DNA from: Clostridiaceae bacterium
Lineage (GTDB): Bacteria; Bacillota; Clostridia; Lachnospirales; Lachnospiraceae
Direction: 5' to 3'
Assembly: GCA_910575795.1 (NCBI GenBank)
Contig: CAJTGE010000022.1
Coordinates: 26,420-90,419, forward strand
DNA length: 64,000 nt
Shown: positions 34,467-42,750 of the stretch, piece after piece
Numbering within the stretch: the first letter of the stretch is position 1
Layout: each line of letters begins with the position of its first letter
Notes under the pieces: generated by a model
The model's input: the letters and a program-made list of their open reading frames with translations, nothing else
Database searches by the model: none
Told to the model about the DNA's origin: nothing
Made by a program: the position numbers and the translations under genes

Positions 34467-34787
34467 TACAAAAGCCCAAAACAGGGCGTATGCTGTAAAA
34501 GGCAGGGAAGAGAACAAGTAGCAGTCTGGACAGGGCGGACAGAGAGCAGCCGGTTGATGAGAGGCGCGCGCACCGCAGACCGGCGAATACAATCTCAGAG
34601 CCGCGCAGACTGGAGGCGCAGGAACGCGCCCTGAGGATGCGACGCGGGGCGCGCGTTATCGCGCCAGGGTACAGGGAAAGGAAGCGTTCCCGGCACTCAG
34701 TGAGGCAGGCTGTGCGAGCAGCCTGTGAAAAAAGGTGGTAACACGGGAAAAGGCCCCGTCCTTTGCAGAAAGGACAGGGCTTTTTTA
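34467..34787 (+). promoter_or_regulatory. T-box riboswitch of tyrS
   Basis: Stem I is visible (AGTCTG paired with CAGACT, inner CCGGT/ACCGG), with GAATAC in the specifier loop, where TAC (34588-34590) is a Tyr codon. The T-box itself is GGTGGTAACACGGG (34734-34747), whose TGGT can pair with an ACCA tRNA end. It is followed by the terminator GCCCCGTCCTTT/AAAGGACAGGGC and six T (34753-34786). Uncharged tRNA-Tyr should prevent termination. Confidence 0.92.
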
Positions 34788-34936
34788 TGCGCAGGGGCGC
34801 GTAAGGAAATTAGCAGCTTTGCCGCACGCACCCCGCGCGGGCAGGGGAAGATGGCTCTTCCCTGCTCGATTGCACACGGGCGCCCGGTACGCGGGCAGGG
34901 GAAATGCCCGGACATAATGAGGAAGGAGAAAAAACG

Positions 34937-36160
34937 ATGCAGATTTACGAAGAGCTGATCGCGAGAGGACTGATCGCGCAGGTGACAAACGAGGATGAGA
35001 TAAAGAAAATGGTGAATGAGGGCAGGGCTACGTTTTATATTGGCTTTGATCCCACGGCGGACAGCCTTCATGTCGGCCACTTTATGGCCCTGTGCCTGAT
35101 GAAGCGCCTGCAGATGGCGGGCAACCGGCCGATCGCACTGCTGGGAGGCGGAACGGGCATGATCGGGGATCCGTCCGGCAGAACGGATATGCGCCAGATG
35201 ATGACAGTGGAGACGATCGAACATAACTGCGACTGCTTTAAGAAACAGATGAGCCGATTTATCGACTTTTCAGACGGAAAGGCCCTGATGGTCAACAATG
35301 CGGAGTGGCTGATGGATCTGAATTATGTGCAGCTCCTGCGCGAGGTGGGGCCGCATTTCAGCGTAAACCGCATGCTGACCGCAGAGTGCTACAAGCAGAG
35401 GATGGAGCGGGGCTTAAGCTTCCTGGAATTCAACTACATGATCATGCAGAGTTATGATTTCTACATGCTGTTCCAGAAATATGGCTGCAATATGCAGTTC
35501 GGCGGCGACGATCAGTGGAGCAATATGCTCGGCGGGACAGAGCTGATCCGCAGAAAGCTCGGCAAGGACGCCCATGCCATGACCATTACCCTGCTGCTCA
35601 ATTCAGAGGGAAAGAAGATGGGCAAGACCCAGTCCGGCGCGGTATGGCTGGATCCGGACAAGACGTCTCCCTTTGAGTTTTACCAGTATTGGAGAAACGT
35701 GGCGGATGCGGATGTGCTGAAATGCCTGCGGATGCTGACCTTCCTCCCGCTGGAGAAGATTGACGAGATGGATCAGTGGGAGGGCAGCCAGCTCAATACG
35801 GCCAAAGAGATCCTGGCATTTGAGCTGACAAACCTGGTACACGGGCAGGAAGAAGCTGAAAAGGCGAAGGAAGCGGCGAGAGCGATCTTTACCGGCGGCA
35901 GCGCGGCGGATATGCCCACAGCGGAGCTGACGGAAGACGATTTTAACGGGGATGCAATTGATCTGCTGGCCATTCTCCAGAAATCCGGGCTGGCTCCGTC
36001 CAGATCCGAGGCGAGGCGGAACGTGGAACAGGGAGGCGTCAGCGTGGACGGCGCGCAGGTGAAGGATATCAAGGCCGTTTACACCAAAGCCCAGCTCTCG
36101 GGGGACGGGATCGTGGTAAAACGCGGGAAGAAGAATTTTAAGAGAGTGGTTCTTAAGTAA
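34937..36160 (+). CDS. tyrS: Tyrosyl-tRNA synthetase
   Basis: The 407-residue protein is a normal-length TyrRS. It has the Rossmann fold with the HIGH-type motif HVGHFMAL (about residue 48), [10 protein letters not shown], the Tyr-binding [14 protein letters not shown] and [14 protein letters not shown], the KMSKS-type loop [10 protein letters not shown] (about 230), and a C-terminal S4 RNA-binding domain ([24 protein letters not shown]). AAGGAG lies 9 nt before ATG 34937; an upstream in-frame ATG at 34904 is not favoured. It is controlled by the T-box leader upstream, with about 150 nt between the leader terminator and the start codon. Confidence 0.98.
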   Translation: MQIYEELIARGLIAQVTNEDEIKKMVNEGRATFYIGFDPTADSLHVGHFMALCLMKRLQMAGNRPIALLGGGTGMIGDPSGRTDMRQMMTVETIEHNCDCFKKQMSRFIDFSDGKALMVNNAEWLMDLNYVQLLREVGPHFSVNRMLTAECYKQRMERGLSFLEFNYMIMQSYDFYMLFQKYGCNMQFGGDDQWSNMLGGTELIRRKLGKDAHAMTITLLLNSEGKKMGKTQSGAVWLDPDKTSPFEFYQYWRNVADADVLKCLRMLTFLPLEKIDEMDQWEGSQLNTAKEILAFELTNLVHGQEEAEKAKEAARAIFTGGSAADMPTAELTEDDFNGDAIDLLAILQKSGLAPSRSEARRNVEQGGVSVDGAQVKDIKAVYTKAQLSGDGIVVKRGKKNFKRVVLK

Positions 36161-36264
36161 GGGCGGGGCGCATGGGGCAGGTTATTTTCCCGTAGCTCCC
36201 GGAACGTGTTTTTTCTTCAGAAATACAAAGAGTTCCGGTCTGGCCGGGTCAGGAGGCAATATAA

Positions 36265-36432
36265 ATGAACGCGTTACCAGTAAAGGACATGGCAGACACG
36301 TATATCGAACATTCGATGGCGGCCAATCATTTCGTTACAGCGACGGGCAGCCAGTTGAAGATCGGGCAGTTCCTCCTGTCAGCCGCCGAGCGTGACGTCC
36401 TGCTTTGCATACCAGCGCAGCGCGTCCATTAA
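36265..36432 (+). CDS. Possible 55-aa small protein, overlapping the cis-prenyltransferase 3' end
   Basis: A 55-codon frame starts at ATG 36265 with AGGAGG about 8 nt upstream and stops at TAA 36430-36432. It begins MNALPVKDMADTYIEHSMAAN, has QLKIGQFLLSAAERD and ends VH. Its last 54 bp lie on the opposite strand of the convergent cis-prenyltransferase gene. No family is recognised; the first 40 residues read like the beginning of a real protein and the tail like read-through into antisense sequence, so it may be the 5' remnant of a lost gene. Confidence 0.4.
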   Translation: MNALPVKDMADTYIEHSMAANHFVTATGSQLKIGQFLLSAAERDVLLCIPAQRVH

Positions 36433-37002
36433 GTGCTCTGTGCGAAAATCAGGCCAGTAATCATCCACAACATAGAAGTCAGCGTAGGCGGACTGGATGG
36501 GCAGAAACCCGGACAGCCGCCTTCTTCCGCCCCAGCGGATGATGAGATCCACCCGGGGAAGGCCGGCTGTGCGCAATGCGGGGCCGATTGCCCCCTTTTT
36601 CATTCCCAGATCCCATTCCAGGCTGTAATTGACAAGAAAATTGATATTCATGCGCCCGTCCCCGAACACATGGCGCGTGGTGTAGGGCAAAAGCTCCGGC
36701 GGGAAACTGGCGGAACCGGCGTTTCCGAGAACCAGAAGGGCCGCGTCCTCGCGGGACAAAACCTCCACGGCTTTGACGCAGGCGCTTGTAAAGGCGCGCC
36801 GCTGCGCGATGGGCCGTTTCGCATTGTCCGCCGTGAAGCCGTAAAAGGACATTTCACGGATACCCAGGTCGCGGCAGGCCCGGTACAGCTCAAGGCCGGG
36901 AGAAATCCCCCTGTCGTATCCGTCCTGTTTATGAAGCCCCTGCCCGACAGCCCATCTCCGGTTGCCGTCAGGGATGATTCCGATGTGATTTGGCAGTCTC
37001 AT
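36379..37002 (-). CDS. Short cis-prenyltransferase (undecaprenyl diphosphate synthase family)
   Basis: The 207-residue protein opens with HIGIIPDGNRRWA, the first conserved region of UppS with its catalytic Asp12, then FYGFTADNAKRP, and ends with RLSGFLPIQSAYADFYVVDDYWPDF, the last family block. It is 35-50 residues shorter than usual UppS. The conserved RTSGE ahead of RLS is changed to RWGGR, losing the Ser/Glu pair that helps bind isopentenyl diphosphate. I therefore see it as a divergent paralogue rather than the housekeeping enzyme. GGAGG lies 6 nt before ATG 37002; a longer open frame to 37194 has no ribosome site. Confidence 0.82.
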   Translation of the reverse strand: MRLPNHIGIIPDGNRRWAVGQGLHKQDGYDRGISPGLELYRACRDLGIREMSFYGFTADNAKRPIAQRRAFTSACVKAVEVLSREDAALLVLGNAGSASFPPELLPYTTRHVFGDGRMNINFLVNYSLEWDLGMKKGAIGPALRTAGLPRVDLIIRWGGRRRLSGFLPIQSAYADFYVVDDYWPDFRTEHLMDALRWYAKQDVTLGG

Positions 37003-37252
37003 AATGATCCTCCGGTTGGACAGGCGTAACCCTGTCCGTTTTTTATGCACAGGCCCGCAAAGGGAAGTTTGCTTCCAGGGCTGCATGCGGGCAGCGCGGC
37101 GGATAGGGAGGAAAATCTTCCCTACCCGGTTAGTATGGGCGGAAATGGGAGATTTATACAAAGCGGGCAGGAGGCGTTTCGGGAAAAGGGACAATATGTC
37201 TTGGAAATTTTGGAGAGATGGGAATTATTGTAATCAGGATGATATAAATTAT

Positions 37253-37414
37253 ATGTACTCTCGGAATCTCTCTGCGCCTGCTTTTGCGGCTGATTTTCCG
37301 CCAGATGCACCCAAATTTAATCAACGTACGCTCCACGTACGCCTCATAAATTTGTGCACATCTGACAAAAAATCATCTCACAAAATCAGGCACAGCGAGA
37401 TTCCGAGAGTACAT
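37253..37414. repeat. Family A element, longest form
   Basis: 162 bp with ends ATGTACTCTCGGAATCTC and GAGATTCCGAGAGTACAT. The centre has its own dyad (CGTACGCTCCACGTACG) flanked by AAATTTAATCAA and CTCATAAATTTG. It is the most complete copy in the window. Confidence 0.88.
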
Positions 37415-37441
37415 TTATGTTTTCTGAAAAAGAAAAGTATC

Positions 37442-37470
37442 TTGTAATTAAAATTTGCACATGCTATAGT
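37442..37470 (+). promoter_or_regulatory. Promoter of a candidate antisense RNA
   Basis: TTGTAA (37442-37447) and TATAGT (37465-37470) with a 17-bp spacer. No protein-coding frame follows; a hairpin with a T-rich tail lies 50-85 bp downstream. Confidence 0.5.
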
Positions 37471-37476
37471 GCCAAC

Positions 37477-37562
37477 AGGCAAAGAAATGTGGAGAAATCC
37501 ATGTAGGAAAAGAACGAATCCCCTGACTGTAATGGCGTACAGTCAGAGGATTTTTCTTTTCT
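37477..37562 (+). ncRNA. Candidate antitoxin-like antisense RNA, about 85 nt
   Basis: The predicted RNA begins after the TATAGT box and ends in a 15-bp hairpin (37517-37531 with 37538-37552, one mismatch) followed by TTTTTCTTTTCTTT. It runs convergently toward the small peptide gene at 37587-37652, whose transcript would pass through the same hairpin, so the two RNAs could pair along their 3' ends. This is an inference from layout. Confidence 0.45.
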
Positions 37563-37586
37563 TTATTTATAGTGGCAAAGCGTCCA

Positions 37587-37652
37587 TTAGCTGATGAGGT
37601 GGCAAACCACACCTGCTGCGGCAGCCGCAAGAAATGTGAAGAATAACTCCAT
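37587..37652 (-). CDS. Candidate type I toxin: 21-aa hydrophobic peptide
   Basis: The peptide MELFFTFLAAAAAGVVCHLIS is almost entirely hydrophobic and could span a membrane, as type I toxins and holin-like peptides do. The stop TAA is followed in frame by TGG ACG, resembling the KWLD that I remember after CHLI in related clostridial peptides, so this copy may be shortened by a nonsense change. The ribosome site GGGAGGGG lies about 8 nt before the ATG and is largely enclosed in a hairpin, CTCCCG/CGGGAG (37663-37678), typical of translationally silenced toxin mRNAs. An extended -10 promoter lies at 37698-37706 and a convergent RNA is predicted at 37477. Confidence 0.5.
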   Translation of the reverse strand: MELFFTFLAAAAAGVVCHLIS

Positions 37653-37662
37653 GTAAGCGCCC

Positions 37663-37678
37663 CTCCCGTTGCCGGGAG
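37663..37678 (-). promoter_or_regulatory. Hairpin hiding the ribosome site of the 21-aa peptide
   Basis: CTCCCG-loop-CGGGAG, with a 4-nt loop, covers the GGGAG part of the ribosome site. The leader of about 40 nt starts after the TATAAT box at 37698. Confidence 0.5.
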
Positions 37679-37697
37679 CAGGTTGGACAGCACAAGC

Positions 37698-37706
37698 ATT
37701 ATAACA
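37698..37706 (-). promoter_or_regulatory. Extended -10 promoter of the 21-aa peptide gene
   Basis: On the minus strand the sequence is TGTTATAAT, a consensus -10 box with the TGn extension. No clear -35 box is visible. Confidence 0.5.
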
Positions 37707-37933
37707 TATCAATGGACATTCCTCTATCTCTTTCTAAAAAGATCATACAATTCGGATTGCGGTTGATACAATCCAATGCTTGCCGTCACTGCAAGATAAT
37801 TTCTTCGTGCATTACGAATTAGATTTCAAAATGAAAATAGAGAACATATTTGGAACATCTATGAATGTAAAACACGCCCGGCGTCTGTGGTTGGCGCACA
37901 AAAAAGCCGGAATCAATTTGTGGTTGGCGACAA

Positions 37934-37963
37934 TTGAAAGTATTGTTTCAGACTTGCTATAAT
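37934..37963 (+). promoter_or_regulatory. Promoter of the peptide-importer operon
   Basis: TTGAAA (37934-37939) and TATAAT (37958-37963), 18-bp spacer, 57 bp before the start of the substrate-binding protein gene. The stretch 37710-37930 shows nothing else I can support. Confidence 0.65.
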
Positions 37964-38020
37964 TATCTAAAATCAAATGGACAGCAGAACACAAAGTGAA
38001 AAACGTAAGGAGGAATAACG

Positions 38021-39697
38021 ATGAAGAAAGGGAGACGACTGACTGGCGTTATATTATCGGCGTTCATGGCAATGACGCTTTTGGCCGGGTGCGGCGGCGG
38101 GGAAGCCGCAGGGCCGGAGGAAAGCGGCGCGGTCCTGACGCCCGGCAGAGCGGAGGAAGCAAGCTGCATTAAAATCGGAGTTTCCGGCACGCCGGATCTG
38201 GATCCGGCGATTGTCAACACGGGTTCAAGCTTAATCGCCGCTGTCAATCTCTATGATACGCTTGTATTTCCTTCTGCAGAGGAAGCGTCCGGCGTCGCCG
38301 GCAGGGCGGCACAGGACTGGGAGATCAGCGATGACGGCATGAAATATACATTTCATTTAAAGCAGGGGATCCGGTTCCATAACGGGGAGGAGATGAAAGC
38401 CTCGGATGTCGCCTATTCCATGGATCGCCTTCTGACGATCGGCGAGGGGTATGCCTATATCTTTTCTAATTACCTGGAGCCGGGTTCCACGGTGGCAGTG
38501 GATGATTACACTGTGGAATTTCATTTAAAACAGGCTTACGGCCCTTTCCTGAACGCTCTGATCCGCCTGTTCATCGTCAGTGAGAAGGAGGTCAGGGAGC
38601 ATACGGAAGCTTCCGGAAATTACGGTGAAAACGGGGACTATGGAAGAGGATACCTCCTGACGCATGACGCGGGCTCCGGCGCTTATAAAGCAGTGGAGCT
38701 GGTGCAGCAGGATTACTTCTACGCAGAGTGGAATCCGGACTGGTTTATGGGCTGGGACAATGAGAAAGCCCCCAGGGCCTTTAAGCAGCTTGCGATCACC
38801 GAAGCTGCGACTGTCCGCACCATGATGAACAATCGGGAGCTGGATATCACGGATACCTGGCAGAGCGTGGAGACGTTGAACGCACTTTGCCGGATTGACG
38901 GCGTTTCTCTGGCGCAGTACACGAATGGCCTGGAGTACAACGCGTACATGAACACCCAGGCCCCGCCGATGGATGACGTGAACTTCCGCCGCGCCATGAG
39001 CTGCCTGATTGACTATGACACCATCTGCGATTCGATCCTGCCGGGATCCATCAAAGCCACAAGCCCCGTGCCGTCCGGCGTGTTAGGGCATGTTGAGACG
39101 AACACGCTGTCGTACGACATCGAGAAGGCGAAGGAGTATATCGCCGCATCCGCCTATGCGGACAATTATGCGGATTATCCGGTTGAGATTGTCGTAAACT
39201 CCGATGTGGCGGACTTAGAGAAAATTGCGCTGATGATCCAGTCCGCGGCGCAGCAGGCCGGGGTAACCGTCTCCATTTCAAAGGCCCCGTGGGTGTCCCT
39301 GATTGATAAAATGGGTTCTGTGGAGAGCTCTCCTCAGATGACGCTCATAAATTCCGCCCCGCCGTTTGACGATGCCGGTATCTATCTGCAGAGCCGTTAC
39401 AGCAACGCGACGCAGGGAACCTGGGAGAATGGGGAGTGGCTGGCGGATCCGGAGGTGAACGACAGGATCAATGACGCATTGCAGACGGTTGACACCGCAG
39501 AGCGCCTTAAGAAATACGCAGAGATACAGAATTATATTGTTGATGAAGTCTGTCCCAGCGCCTGGCTCTGCGACCTGACCGAGCGGTGCGCATACCAGAG
39601 CTCCTATATAAAATGGCCCTTTGCGGAGCAGGGCGGTATTCCCCAGTGTGTCAATGGATACAGCCAGATTTATTCGGAGTTTGAATACAGCCGATAG
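38021..39697 (+). CDS. ABC importer substrate-binding lipoprotein (family 5, Dpp/Opp type)
   Basis: The 558-residue protein has a lipoprotein signal (RRLTGVILSAFMAMTLLAGC, lipobox LAGC) and the family 5 solute-binding fold: YDTLVFPSAEE, WEISDDGMKYTFHLKQGIRF, HNGEEMKASDVAYSMDRLL, VRTMMNNRELDI, VNFRRAMSCLIDYD, and late YAEIQNYIVDEVCPSAWL. It captures peptides or related small polar molecules outside the cell for the permeases encoded next. AAGGAGG lies about 8 nt before the ATG. It begins a run of importer and hydrolase genes through 47364, so its ligand is probably what the M29-like and M20 enzymes act on. Which ligand is not visible. Confidence 0.93.
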   Translation: MKKGRRLTGVILSAFMAMTLLAGCGGGEAAGPEESGAVLTPGRAEEASCIKIGVSGTPDLDPAIVNTGSSLIAAVNLYDTLVFPSAEEASGVAGRAAQDWEISDDGMKYTFHLKQGIRFHNGEEMKASDVAYSMDRLLTIGEGYAYIFSNYLEPGSTVAVDDYTVEFHLKQAYGPFLNALIRLFIVSEKEVREHTEASGNYGENGDYGRGYLLTHDAGSGAYKAVELVQQDYFYAEWNPDWFMGWDNEKAPRAFKQLAITEAATVRTMMNNRELDITDTWQSVETLNALCRIDGVSLAQYTNGLEYNAYMNTQAPPMDDVNFRRAMSCLIDYDTICDSILPGSIKATSPVPSGVLGHVETNTLSYDIEKAKEYIAASAYADNYADYPVEIVVNSDVADLEKIALMIQSAAQQAGVTVSISKAPWVSLIDKMGSVESSPQMTLINSAPPFDDAGIYLQSRYSNATQGTWENGEWLADPEVNDRINDALQTVDTAERLKKYAEIQNYIVDEVCPSAWLCDLTERCAYQSSYIKWPFAEQGGIPQCVNGYSQIYSEFEYSR

Positions 39698-39824
39698 CAG
39701 TTTAGACAGGTCTCTGCGCGCCTGCCCCGCGGCCGTACGGTTACACAGCGGCCGGGGGCGCAAAAGCGCGGATCCCGTTCCGGCGCCTGTCTCTGGGGAA
39801 TGATTAAAGCGAGGTGGTGATTGC

Positions 39825-40841
39825 GTGATTAAATATATAACAAAACGACTGATGATGGGTATCCTGGTGTTGTTTGGAACCTCTATCCTTATTTTTACAA
39901 TTGCCCGCGTTGTTCCGGGCGATGTGGCGACCATTGCATTGGGAAGCCGCGCGACGGAGGCGGCCAAAGAGGCATTGCGCCGGGAGATGAACCTCTATGA
40001 TCCGCTTCCAATGCAATATGTGAAATGGCTGTCGAGCGCGCTTTCCGGCAATTTCGGAAATTCGTTTGTAACCAAGCGGCCGGTTGCCATGGATGTGGCG
40101 CAGTTTCTCCCGGCCACGCTGGAACTGGTCATCGTGTCAGGTATTTTTATGGTGGCGGGTACGTTTATCCTGGGGATTCTGGCGGGAAAGTATAAAAATA
40201 CATGGGCGGACGGGCTGATACGGGTTTTATCTTATATAGGGGTGGCCCTGCCCGCATTTGTGGCCGGGATCTTACTTCTGCTGCTGTTTGGCTACAAGCT
40301 GCAGGCCATTCCGGTTCTGGGACGTCTGAGCGCTTCTCTTACGGCGCCGGGGAAGATTACCGGCTTTTATGTGACAGACGCGCTGTTAAGGGGGCAGTTT
40401 AAGGTCGCATGGGATGCGTTTTTACACCTGCTTTTGCCGGCGCTTTCCCTGGCAATCGGCCCCATGGTGCAGGATGCGCGTATCCTGCGCTCGTCGCTGG
40501 TCGATAATTCGGCTAAGGAGTACATGGCCGTTTCCACAGGCCACGGCCTGCCGCCGAACCTTCTGATCCGGAAATATCTGCTGAAGCCGTCTGCGACCTC
40601 CGCAGTGACGACGATGGGGATGGATTTTGCGTCCCTGCTCGGAAATGCGTTTCTGGTGGAGCAGATTTTTAACTGGCCCGGCATTTCACGATATGGTATC
40701 AATGCGATGCTGTTCAAAGATTTGAATGCGATCTGCGCGGTTGTCCTCATCATTGGCATCACGTTTTTCTTTGTGAACCTGGTAGTGGATTTGATTGTCG
40801 CCGCGCTGGATCCGCGGATGAGGAAAGGAGGAGGCAAATGA
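39825..40841 (+). CDS. ABC importer permease, DppB type
   Basis: The 338-residue membrane protein begins with the classic DppB opening (IKYITKRLMMGILVLFGTSILIF), has the N-terminal GDVATIALGSRATEAAKEALRREM loop, and the inner-membrane binding-protein-dependent transport signature near residue 225 (MVQDARILRSSLVDNSAKEYM). About six membrane segments are visible. AGGTGGT lies upstream of the ATG, 127 bp after the binding protein gene. The end overlaps the next permease by the ATGA motif. It pairs with the DppC-like permease to form the channel for the imported ligand. Confidence 0.94.
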   Translation: MIKYITKRLMMGILVLFGTSILIFTIARVVPGDVATIALGSRATEAAKEALRREMNLYDPLPMQYVKWLSSALSGNFGNSFVTKRPVAMDVAQFLPATLELVIVSGIFMVAGTFILGILAGKYKNTWADGLIRVLSYIGVALPAFVAGILLLLLFGYKLQAIPVLGRLSASLTAPGKITGFYVTDALLRGQFKVAWDAFLHLLLPALSLAIGPMVQDARILRSSLVDNSAKEYMAVSTGHGLPPNLLIRKYLLKPSATSAVTTMGMDFASLLGNAFLVEQIFNWPGISRYGINAMLFKDLNAICAVVLIIGITFFFVNLVVDLIVAALDPRMRKGGGK

Positions 40842-41743
40842 GTGTGCCAGGCAGCCGCAGGGCGGCGCGAAAAGCCCTGCTTTCTCCGTCAGCAAAAGAA
40901 AATTTAAAGATTTATAAATACAAATTCAGCCGGAATAAACTGTCCGTATTCGGTCTTATATTGGTGTTCATCTCCATCTTTTTTGCAATATTTGCGGAGG
41001 TAATCGTTCCCTTCCCGGAAAGCATCGGCAGCTTTGTGGATTACGCAAACGCCAGCCTCCCTCCGGGGCCGCGGCACTGGTTCGGCACGGATCAGATGGG
41101 GCGGGATGTGCTTTCAAGGGTTGTGTTCAGCTTTCGCGGCGCGCTGATTATGAGTGTGACGGTGCTCGCGGTTTCGGTTCCGGCGGGCACGGTTCTGGGC
41201 CTGATCGCGGGATATTATCACGGGACAAAGGTTGACGCGGTTATTATGAGAATCTCGGATGTGTTCCTCTCCGTTCCCTCCCTGATCCTGGCGCTGTGCG
41301 TGGCCTCGATTCTGGAGCCCAACATGATGAATTCCATGCTGGCTGTCACGATTATGTGGTGGCCCTGGTATACAAGGCTGGTCTACGGCCAGGCATCCTC
41401 CATCTCAGAGGAGTATTTTGTGAAGAATGCGGAGCTGATCGGGGCTTCCAAAGCCCATATTCTCTTTAAAGAGATACTTCCCAACTGCCTTTCGCCGATC
41501 TTTACGAAGATGGCGCTGGATGTAGGCTGGGTGATCCTGATGGGCGCTTCCTTAAGCTTTGTCGGGCTTGGCGAGCAGCCGCCGACGCCCGCGTTCGGGC
41601 AGATGATTTCCGACGGCGCGTCCCTGATGCCGGATATCTGGTGGCTGACGGTTTTCCCGGCGGGCGGGATTGCCTTTATGATTCTGGGATTCAATTTTCT
41701 GGGAGACGGAATACGCGATATGTTCGACAAGGGAGGGCACTGA
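40838..41743 (+). CDS. ABC importer permease, DppC type
   Basis: The 301-residue membrane protein has the DppC layout: a basic N-terminus (PGSRRAARKALLSPS), membrane segment LSVFGLILVFISIFFAIFAEV, the HWFGTDQMGRDVLSRVV motif typical of this subfamily, and the EAA-like loop ISEEYFVKNAELIGASKAHILFKEI (about residue 185-209) that contacts the ATPases. It starts within the stop of the preceding permease (ATGA) and is followed 2 bp later by the first ATPase gene. No unusual feature was seen. Confidence 0.95.
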   Translation: MSVPGSRRAARKALLSPSAKENLKIYKYKFSRNKLSVFGLILVFISIFFAIFAEVIVPFPESIGSFVDYANASLPPGPRHWFGTDQMGRDVLSRVVFSFRGALIMSVTVLAVSVPAGTVLGLIAGYYHGTKVDAVIMRISDVFLSVPSLILALCVASILEPNMMNSMLAVTIMWWPWYTRLVYGQASSISEEYFVKNAELIGASKAHILFKEILPNCLSPIFTKMALDVGWVILMGASLSFVGLGEQPPTPAFGQMISDGASLMPDIWWLTVFPAGGIAFMILGFNFLGDGIRDMFDKGGH

Positions 41744-41745
41744 GG

Positions 41746-42750
41746 ATGAGAGAAACTATTTTAAATATCAAAGACCTCTCGATCTGGTACCGCACCTACC
41801 GCGGCTATGCCAGGGTGGTTGACCACATCGGTTTACAGGTAGGAGAAGGAGAAAAAATCGGCCTGGTCGGCGAGTCCGGCTGCGGTAAGACCACAACCAT
41901 GAAGACCGTTATGGGCGTGCTGGGAAGCGATCAGATCCATGTGCCGAACGGGAAGATCGAATTCCGGGGAAAAAATGTCCTGGAGATGAGGAAGCCGGAG
42001 CTTCTTAAGCTTCGCCGAACCGGGACGTCAATGATTTCCCAGTCGCCTATGTCGGCGCTGAACCCGGTCTTTACCATCGGCCAGCAGTTGAGGGACATCA
42101 TCCGCTACTCCGGCCTTTATAAGAAGAATGACAGGAAAGCCATCGAGGAGGCGGCATGCGGGGCGCTTAGAAGCGTCATGCTCTCCGATCCGGAGCGCAT
42201 CATGGCCAGCTACCCGCATCAGCTCTCCGGCGGCATGAGGCAGCGCGTCTGTATCGCCTCTGCGCTGGTTACGCCCAAGGATCTGCTGATTGCGGACGAG
42301 CCCTGCACCGCGCTGGACGTGACCATCCAGGATCAGATCCATCATCTGCTCCGGACGCTGGTGGAGGAGAAGAAGCGCTCACTCATCATGATCACCCATT
42401 CCCTCGGCGTGGCGAGAGAGCTGGTGGATCGGATATACATCATGTATGGCGGTCATATCGTAGAAACCTGCCGGACAGAGGATTTATTTACATCGCCCTC
42501 GCACCCATACACCCAGGGGCTTCTCTCCTGTGTGCCGCGGCTCTCCGGCGGCGGGCTGTCGTCCGGCATCTACGGCTACGTCCCGGATTATGTAAACCCG
42601 CCAGAGGGCTGCCGCTTCTCCCCCCGGTGCCCACATGCCGGCAAGGAGTGCAGGACCAGACGGCCGCCGATGGCAGAGATCGGGCCGGATCACAAGGCGG
42701 CCTGCTTCCTCTATGCCGGGGAAGGACAGGAAAAGGAGGGAGCGGAGTAA
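41746..42750 (+). CDS. ABC importer ATPase, DppD type
   Basis: The 334-residue cytoplasmic ATPase has Walker A GESGCGKTT (about residue 44), the Q-loop ISQSPMSALNP, the signature LSGGMRQRV, Walker B LLIADEPCTALD and switch His in MITHSLG. The C-terminal oligopeptide-transporter extension has HPYTQGLLSCVP and the Cys pattern CRFSPRCPHAGKEC that may hold a metal or Fe-S cluster as in other Dpp/Opp ATPases. ATG 41746 with GGGAGGG upstream is preferred to an earlier in-frame ATG at 41641. It overlaps the next ATPase gene by one base (TAATG). Confidence 0.95.
   Translation: MRETILNIKDLSIWYRTYRGYARVVDHIGLQVGEGEKIGLVGESGCGKTTTMKTVMGVLGSDQIHVPNGKIEFRGKNVLEMRKPELLKLRRTGTSMISQSPMSALNPVFTIGQQLRDIIRYSGLYKKNDRKAIEEAACGALRSVMLSDPERIMASYPHQLSGGMRQRVCIASALVTPKDLLIADEPCTALDVTIQDQIHHLLRTLVEEKKRSLIMITHSLGVARELVDRIYIMYGGHIVETCRTEDLFTSPSHPYTQGLLSCVPRLSGGGLSSGIYGYVPDYVNPPEGCRFSPRCPHAGKECRTRRPPMAEIGPDHKAACFLYAGEGQEKEGAE

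Noticed and set aside
37780..37962. 60-residue plus-strand frame before the importer operon
   Set aside because: No ribosome site, and its end overlaps the TATAAT box of the likely importer promoter.
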